Positions 58,441-64,000 of a stretch of 64,000 nucleotides of DNA are shown here, in pieces. The notes beneath the pieces were generated by a model. The model was not told where the DNA came from, did not search any database, and saw only the letters and a program-made list of their open reading frames with translations. The stretch is from Cinclus cinclus (lineage: Eukaryota; Chordata; Aves; Passeriformes; Cinclidae): the NCBI RefSeq assembly GCF_963662255.1, contig NC_085055.1, forward strand, positions 8,625,102 to 8,689,101. The letters are read 5' to 3'. A program made the position numbers and the translations under genes. Within the stretch, counting starts at the first letter, position 1; each line of letters begins with the position of its first letter.

Positions 58441-59289
58441 CGGGCGGGCGTGCCTGTACGCCGCACCGGGGCCCGGACGACCGCGCGCGGGTGCACGCGT
58501 CTTCGGGATGTCCCAGGCCCGTCGTGGCTGAGCGCGACTCGTCGTCGCGCCGCGGATGCCGTGTTGTACCCGCGGAGAGCTCGCCGCCGCAGCCCCGCTC
58601 CCAGCGCTCCGCCGCACTCAGTAGGTTTCGGAGTCAACGCCCCGTGGAACCGAGCCCGGCGCGGCAGAGCCGCGGCATCCGCGGCCGGCGGCTCCTGGCA
58701 AGGAGCGGCGCCTCTTTCGATGCTCGGTTCACGTTTCGAGGCTTTTCGCCACGACCGAGAGGGCTGGAAAATTAATATTTCTTTCAGTGGAAGCTCGCGG
58801 CGTGCCAGAACTGGTGGGGCCGCGGAAGGAGTGTCCGTGTGCCGTGTCCGGCTCCATCCCTTCCCCGGCAGGGCTCGCCGCGCCCGCTGCCTTAACCCCC
58901 GAGGCTCCAGCGTGGGACCTCCGCGGCGAGTGGCCACGCGTGCCGCATCTACCCCCGACCAGGTCTGCGCTCCGCGTTTCGCCCACCCTCGAGGTGCGAT
59001 GGAGTTGGGGATAGAACGGGGAGTAATTGTCTCCCCCTCGGAGACTGAACCCAGGTCCGCGGGGCAGCGCCGTTGCACCCCCAGCTTTGAGCGAGGAAAG
59101 AGGCTTTTGGCCCCGCTGGGGTACCGGGGGTTCCCGGGCGGGCAAGGCGGATCGCACCGGAGAGACGGAGGAGAATAGGGCCCGGGCGGGTTTTTGTCTC
59201 GGCACAAAGTGTGCGGGGCTCCAGCCGGAGTGCTAGGGGCGGCGGCGTTCCGGTGTCCGGTAACCGAACCCGCTGCCGGAGCGGCTGGA

Positions 59290-59312
59290 GGGGGCTGGGG
59301 AGGGAGGGAGGG
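59290..59312 (+). other. Strong potential G-quadruplex in intron 1
   Basis: Five G-runs (59290-59294, 59297-59300, 59302-59304, 59306-59308, 59310-59312) have loops of only 1-2 bases, the pattern of a very stable parallel quadruplex. It lies on the coding strand about 860 bases after the donor, still inside the CpG island. Stable structures of this kind after first exons are associated with R-loops and promoter-proximal pausing. Confidence 0.6.
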
Positions 59313-60429
59313 AGATCCCCCCGTCGGAGCGTAGCTGTGGGGTGCCCCCGCCCGGGGAGGGGGCGGCGGGAGCTGCTCGGAGGCGGTGTCGTGCTTCGGG
59401 CTCCCGCTGCCGTCGCCTCGCGGTGCGAGGTTCTGGCCGCGTCGCCGGGGGTGGCCGTGGGCAGGAGCCCTCCCCCGCTGCGGTGGTTGGGGGACGTCTT
59501 TCCTCTAGCTTTGGGCTTTGTAGAAAGTTTAGGGGATGCTTGTTGTCCGCGTTCCTTTTCATCCTTCCTCCGTGCTATTTTTTTTTGTTTGTTTGTTTGC
59601 TTTTTCTTGAAAAGGAAAAAAAAAATTTAAAACCCCTCGTCCTTTTTACGGTGTAGGAATCGGAGCTGTGGGGCTGCCGGGTCCGTGAGCTCCCGGCTAA
59701 GCGGGAACCCCGAGGCAGGAGGGGAAGGGAGAAGCCACCGGCACTCAGCCCTCGCGGGATGAAGGCTCCCGAGCAACCGCCCGGGGATCCCTGCCTTCTG
59801 GAAAGGTGCCGGAGGATGAAGTTGTGGGCAGGGAGCCCGGCGGGGCCCCGCGCTTGCGGGTAGTCCTTCGCAACCTGCTTCCCATCAGCGGTTTAGGAAT
59901 TTGGGAAGGATAACTGGCGTGGGGGCTGGCAGCACCTGTGTGTATCTCCTGGAGACAGTCTCTCCAGTCTCCGGGGAGAGAGGAAGCCCTAGCCTATCCC
60001 CCACTGCCATCCTGGGATGGAGCAGTGCGATGAGTTGGATGGAGAGAAAATAAACAGCCCGTGTTGAGGAGTCACTGGGTTTTTTTCAGCTTCGTGAATG
60101 TGTGGAGGGGTCAGGGGCTGAACACACCACGCCGTCTGAGAGGTCAGGGGCTGGCTGGCAGTTGCCCAGCAGTTTTCAGGGTGGCCCTGATTCCCTGTGG
60201 GATTCTCTCTTATTTTTTTTTCTTTCTTTTTTTTTTAATTGTTTCTTTTTCCCCTTTGTTCTCGTTTGAACTGGAGGGAAAGTTGGAGCTGGCCTGGAGA
60301 GGCTTCTGCCTTGCCCAAGCCGCTGTTCGCATTAGGGTCAGTGAGCTCCCGCTCTTCTGCTACGTTTGGCATTTCTGTCTGTGCTCAACACTGCTTCCTG
60401 ATGGGGACTGGCGTGTTCCAGAGGTTACT

Positions 60430-60560
60430 GTAAATCTCATGTGCACGTTTGTTTGGATATTTTAGTGCTGATCATAAATCTGGCGTGGCCATAAATCTGT
60501 ACGCACGTCCTGCAGACAACAGCAGTGAGCAGTCCCCAGACCCGGCCACTTTACCGTCCC
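60430..60560. promoter_or_regulatory. Candidate intronic enhancer
   Basis: Contains GTAAATCTCATGTGCACG, GTTTGTTTGGATATTTTAG, GATCATAAATCTGGCG and GGCCATAAATCTGTACGCACG. The word CATAAATCTG occurs twice, 18 bases apart, in unique CpG-retaining DNA. It lies about 2 kb into intron 1. Confidence 0.25.
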
Positions 60561-61979
60561 CTCTGAGGTGCAACGGGCTGGGCTTACAGCTGGTGCCAGG
60601 CTGGAAACGCAGAGGGCTTTGGGGCTGGATGGCGCTCCCCATTCCCATGGGGATGGTGGGGAGTTGGGTTTCTTTACAAGGCCTCACGGGGGTGGAGGAG
60701 AAAAGCCGCGCTCGGCAGCAGCTCAGTGAGGGCTTTGTGCTGCCGAGGAGAAAATGGTTTCTCTCCAGATCCTGTAAGTGCGCTGGGTCTGTTTGAAGTC
60801 ACAATGTGTTTTTCTTCTCCGGTTGAGCAGTCCCCGGGCTGGCTGCAGAAGGAATGCTCTATCCGGGGGCAACAGCAGATCCTTTCTCCAGCACAGGGGT
60901 TTGAGCAGAGAAGTTTGTCCCAGCGGGGCTGTGGGAGCAGAGGCCCTGTGGGGAGTGGACACGGTGGAACAGCACGGGGCATGTGCTGTGTTCCAGGACC
61001 TTGCCGACCATCCAGGGGTAAAACCCCAGGCTTCAAAACACCCTGGCCCAAGGGAGCATGGACAGCCACAGACTGGATCTGCCTGTGGCCCTGGGGGTGC
61101 GTGTAGACTGGGACAGGGACTTCCTCTCCCTAGGAGCCACTCTCCCAGGCTATTCCTCTCCTGAGCAGCCTCTCTGGATTCAGGACTCCATTTAAACTTG
61201 GAGTTTCCCAAGTGCTTCCCCATGAACTCCCATGAAGAAGCACTGTAGTTTGCTGCACATAGTCCTGAGCAGATTGGGGGTTTAGTGAAATAGCCAAACC
61301 CCACAATGCAGCAAGATTTCTAGGGGCGATTTTGTTCATCTGGGCTCTGCCCAGTGGCACCTCCCAGACCCCAGCGGAGTGTTGCACAGATTGACCACGC
61401 TCCTCTGTGTACTGGCAAACCCCTGTTTAATTGACCCTTGTGCTGAAACTGCCAGGTATTTTCTTGGCAGAGAGGTCTGCTTTCTGTTTAATTGCTTTTC
61501 ACAGAAATGGCATGTTTCTTGGCGGGGCATTGGGTGAAGTTGGCCCTGCTGTTTTATGGATGCTTGGGGTAGGGCTGTGAGGGAAAGTGGCTCGTGGGGC
61601 TCCACAACACTCGCTGGATTCATTAAATCTCCCGTTCCTCTGTAAAAGCTGCGCTCAAGTCTGTGCTCCCGAGGAGGGGAGGAGAAGGGCTTTCCTTTGT
61701 GTCAAGCGGGGCATGTGGAGAGCCAGGGAGAGGGAGAACTTGGATCACCAGGGTCGGTTTGCAGCCCCACATTTCTCCCTCAGCATACAGCAAGGCTGAG
61801 GCCGCCAGGCCATGCCTGCCCAGCCCTTGCAATTGGGAATAGCGGCCTCTGGTTTTTAAGGAATGAACCGAAACTCCTTGTTTTGTTATGATGACTTACT
61901 GCAAGAGATATTTGGGGAAACCAGTTTGTTGCATTTTCTTTCCGTGAGCCGTTTGCTGCTGCCGCTGGAGCAGGGGAGC

Positions 61980-62060
61980 TTGGCGTTTAATTAAAACAGC
62001 CCCAGCAATCTGAATCACAGACTTGCATGTTTTTAAAATTGTAGCTGTTCCTGTTGTGCT
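61980..62060. promoter_or_regulatory. Small AT-rich intronic island
   Basis: GGCGTTTAATTAAAACAGCCC, CAATCTGAATCACAG and TTTTTAAAATTGTAGC form a short AT-rich unit in GC-rich intron. The TTTAATTAAA palindrome is a homeodomain-type word. Weak candidate. Confidence 0.2.
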
Positions 62061-63509
62061 GAGTCAAACTGGTTTGTCGGGATTAAGCGTCTCCGCCTGG
62101 GAGGCTCGCTGGGGGAAGGGTGCCGGGGCGGCCCCGGGGTTGGAATCCCCATTCCCAGCTGGTGTAGACCACAGGGTGGGTGTCAGCCTCCCCCGGAGGA
62201 GAACCCTGGGAAAGGGGGGACTATACCCAAGAGCTGCGGTGGAGCTGGTGGTTGCCCTTGCCACAAGCTTCTCAGTGGTTGAAACCATAATGAGCTGCTG
62301 TTGTTTCTGGGTCCAGCATGTTCCCATGAAGCATTTGGGGGATGGTGGGAATGGGGGTGCCCCTCTGTGGACAAGAATCTCCTTGCAGAGCCCCATGCCC
62401 TATGGGATGGGCTGCCATCTTGAAGGCCCAGCAGCCTGTTGTAGTGACACTCCCACCCGACTGGGAATGTCCCATTTGAAGTCATGCTTTGTATTCTTTA
62501 TTGCATATTTGTTGTTGCTGTTGCTCCAAACCCAGCCCTGTGCTCTGGCTGGGTGGTGCTGGCAGTGCGGCGTAGGCCGTTCCTTCACAGAGCTGAGCCC
62601 CAAGTGGAAGCCATTTTGTAGGGAGGGCAAGTGGGCATCCTGCTTCTGAAGGGATAGGCTTGGCACTGTTGGTGAAGCCTCATCCTCCTGCCATTATCAC
62701 CCGCCTTCAGCATGGCCACAGAGTAGTCATGGAGCTGAGCTTGAGAGTGGGGCAACAACCCCTTTCCGCGGGGCCACGTCTGTTTCCCATAGTGCCACTG
62801 CTCCCAGAGGGGCTGCATCCCTCCCATGGTGCCCACTTTCCCCTCGGTGCAGCTCAGCCCTCCAGGCTGTGGTCCCTGAGTCGGGAGGTAGCAAGCCCAG
62901 TGCTGTCTTTGCACAGCTACCCCGCTGAAGAGGAACGGGAGCCATCTTGAGAAGAGGCAGGAGCGCAGCAGCAGGGCCGAGCACCGGCCCCATGGCTGCG
63001 CTCCATGCACGTGCCAGTGAGTGCTGGCTGAGGGTCCCGGGCTGGGACGGGAGGAGGATTTTGCTGGGGGGGGATTCTCTTTATTTTATTTTTGTCCATT
63101 GCTAAGCCCCGCTGTGCTGCGGGGCCTGGCGTTTCTTGTGCATGTGGCAGGAGCTGTTGACAAACACCTGTTTCTCAGCCCCCTCCCCAGGAATGCCCCG
63201 GGGGCCCTGCGGGGGCTGCGGTGCTGCAGGGGTGGGCAGAAGGGATATCCCCTCCCAGGGGAGCCCTCCCCCAGGATTCTCCTGCCCAGCAGCAGCTGCG
63301 GGGGGATTTGAGCCTCCCTGATACTCTGTGAGGTGTGTCCGTTGCGCAAGGCTGCCAAAATCCATGCCTGTTCTTGGGAAGGGACACTGCTGTCCCCATG
63401 TCCCTTGCACCCAGTCCTGCATCTCTGGGGTGCTCAGTGCCTGCCCAGCACGGGTTGGGGTGCAAAGGGACCCCGCAGGAAGGGGGGGCACGCACACGCA
63501 GCGTGCTAT

Positions 63510-63610
63510 CCAAGGCCTTTTTTATTAATGAGAAAAATGTGCAGGGCTTGAACGATCGCCAGGAACAGATTTATTCTAGTTCCCCAGAAATTAAACCGAA
63601 ATGAAGGAGC
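63510..63610. promoter_or_regulatory. Small AT-rich intronic island
   Basis: Holds CCTTTTTTATTAATGAG, TTGAACGATCGCC, AGATTTATTCTAG and GAAATTAAACCGAAATG. Unique, with retained CpGs, between GC-rich stretches. Weak candidate. Confidence 0.2.
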
Positions 63611-63946
63611 GAGTCAGCCTGGCCCGGCACCCCCTCCTGACTCTGTGCTTGTTTTAACTTTGGAAGAATCTGACTTTGGGGTTGGGGGAGGTGGAGGAGG
63701 GGGGGGGGGCAATATTTGGGTTTAAGCAGTTCCAGATGGGCTTGGTGCTCTTGGAGAGCTGAGGAAGTGAGCAGAGAGCAGTGCAGAGATTTGGGTAACT
63801 GCCCCAGGCAGTAGAGAGGAGGGAGATCTTGGCAGAAACTCTCATATGCGCTGCCGGGATGGGATGGAGCTTGGCAGCCAAGCTACCCGTCTGTGGGGTA
63901 AGCCTTTGGATGTGCACCGAGTAACCTTTTTTGGGGAAGGGGTGTT

Positions 63947-64000
63947 TTATTTGTTTTGTTTTTTTTTTTTTTTTTGTGGGGGTTTTTTTTTTGTTTGTTT
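63947..64000 (+). repeat. T/G-rich low-complexity tract at the window end
   Basis: A long T-run broken by G (GTTTTATTTGTTTTG, then about 18 T, then GTGGGGG and more T) reaches the window edge. Simple sequence only. Confidence 0.85.

Larger units (their letters stand above)
57895..59480. promoter_or_regulatory. EPHB3: CpG island of EPHB3 promoter, exon 1 and start of intron 1
   Basis: CpG density rises abruptly near 57900, stays very high through the first coding exon and falls after about 59480 into T-rich intron sequence. There is no TATA box before the ATG. The island carries NF-Y and SP1-type words, and G-rich runs on the + strand (57927-57954, 59290-59312) fit G-quadruplex patterns. Such islands mark promoters of developmental receptors. 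Low stop-codon density here gives long open frames in several phases, which are compositional artefacts. Confidence 0.85.
58433..64000 (+). other. EPHB3: 5' part of EPHB3 intron 1
   Basis: The intron continues past the window end. The first kilobase is CpG island. Then come T-rich tracts (59578-59606, 60210-60250) and moderately GC-rich unique DNA, and the last 50 bases are nearly pure T/G. I looked for the short second exon, which should start after an AG with a coding frame like ETLMD-T, and did not find it. No other exon is supported. Candidate intronic elements at 60430-60560, 61980-62060 and 63510-63610 are listed separately. Confidence 0.75.

Noticed and set aside
57814..59178. 454-codon open frame covering the promoter, exon 1 and intron 1
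   Set aside because: CpG-island sequence has few stop codons. Only the part from 58336 to the donor at 58433 fits a real exon; the rest has Arg/Ala/Pro-rich composition without a domain.
58218..59207. 329-codon antisense open frame across exon 1
   Set aside because: It is the compositional shadow of the CpG island, Arg/Pro/Ala-rich, with no recognisable domain and no sign of its own promoter.
1..64000. Clustering of TCF/LEF words (ATCAAAG/CTTTGAT) as a Wnt-response landscape
   Set aside because: I found about eight (for example at 2361, 29922, 30299, 33175, 36822, 39643, 42090, 46906). A given 7-mer counted on both strands is expected about eight times in 64 kb by chance, and they do not cluster.
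58433..64000. Search for EPHB3 exon 2 in the intron (for example around GCATGGACAGCC at 61055)
   Set aside because: The frame after it does not give the expected ligand-binding-domain start, and no suitable acceptor and donor pair is present.
1..64000. tRNA, rRNA, CRISPR arrays, retroviral LTRs
   Set aside because: I saw no cloverleaf with A and B boxes, no rRNA signature, no regularly spaced identical repeats and no paired LTR-like direct repeats.

Overview
This window reads as a bird nuclear chromosome. The evidence is the repeat content: the only mobile-element family I can recognise is the CR1 LINE. One moderately diverged copy ends in the typical avian CR1 3' terminus (29049-29280, + strand) and one short antisense 3' end lies at 25258-25310. 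Several much older CR1 relics also survive. I see no Alu, L1 or other mammalian SINE/LINE sequence, no operon-like gene packing and no microbial signals. Repeat density is low and GC is moderate to high, as in a bird.

Only one protein-coding exon can be supported. At 58336-58432 (+) lies a first coding exon of 97 nt. It encodes an initiator Met, an Ala/Pro-rich start, a Leu-rich signal peptide and the residues A-L-E, then breaks in phase 1 at a strong GTGAGT donor. This layout matches EphB-family receptor genes and best fits EPHB3, an ephrin-B receptor tyrosine kinase. The exon sits in a TATA-less CpG island (about 57.9-59.5 kb) with CCAAT and GC boxes. The remaining 5.5 kb is the 5' part of intron 1. 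Exon 2 is not in the window.

Positions 1 to about 57.6 kb are intergenic sequence upstream of the gene. The many open frames there lie on both strands, overlap one another and show no recognisable domain. Two exceptions, at 14.5-14.9 kb (minus) and 36.7-36.9 kb (plus), are decayed CR1 reverse-transcriptase fragments. Old CR1 relics occur at 6.84-7.93, 8.40-8.59 and 14.44-14.89 kb (antisense) and at 36.70-36.87 and 43.69-44.69 kb (sense).

Between the repeats are short AT-rich islands carrying homeobox-, GATA-, FOX- or T-box-like motifs. They look like candidate enhancers of a developmentally regulated receptor gene, but conservation cannot be tested from one sequence. The clearest non-random regulatory signal is a pair of RFX X-box-like palindromes at 52086-52128. 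An AT-rich block at 55.9-56.35 kb, about 2.3 kb before the ATG, sits where a human EPHB3 enhancer is known (from memory). I found no undescribed multi-gene system; the interest here is regulatory and palaeogenomic.
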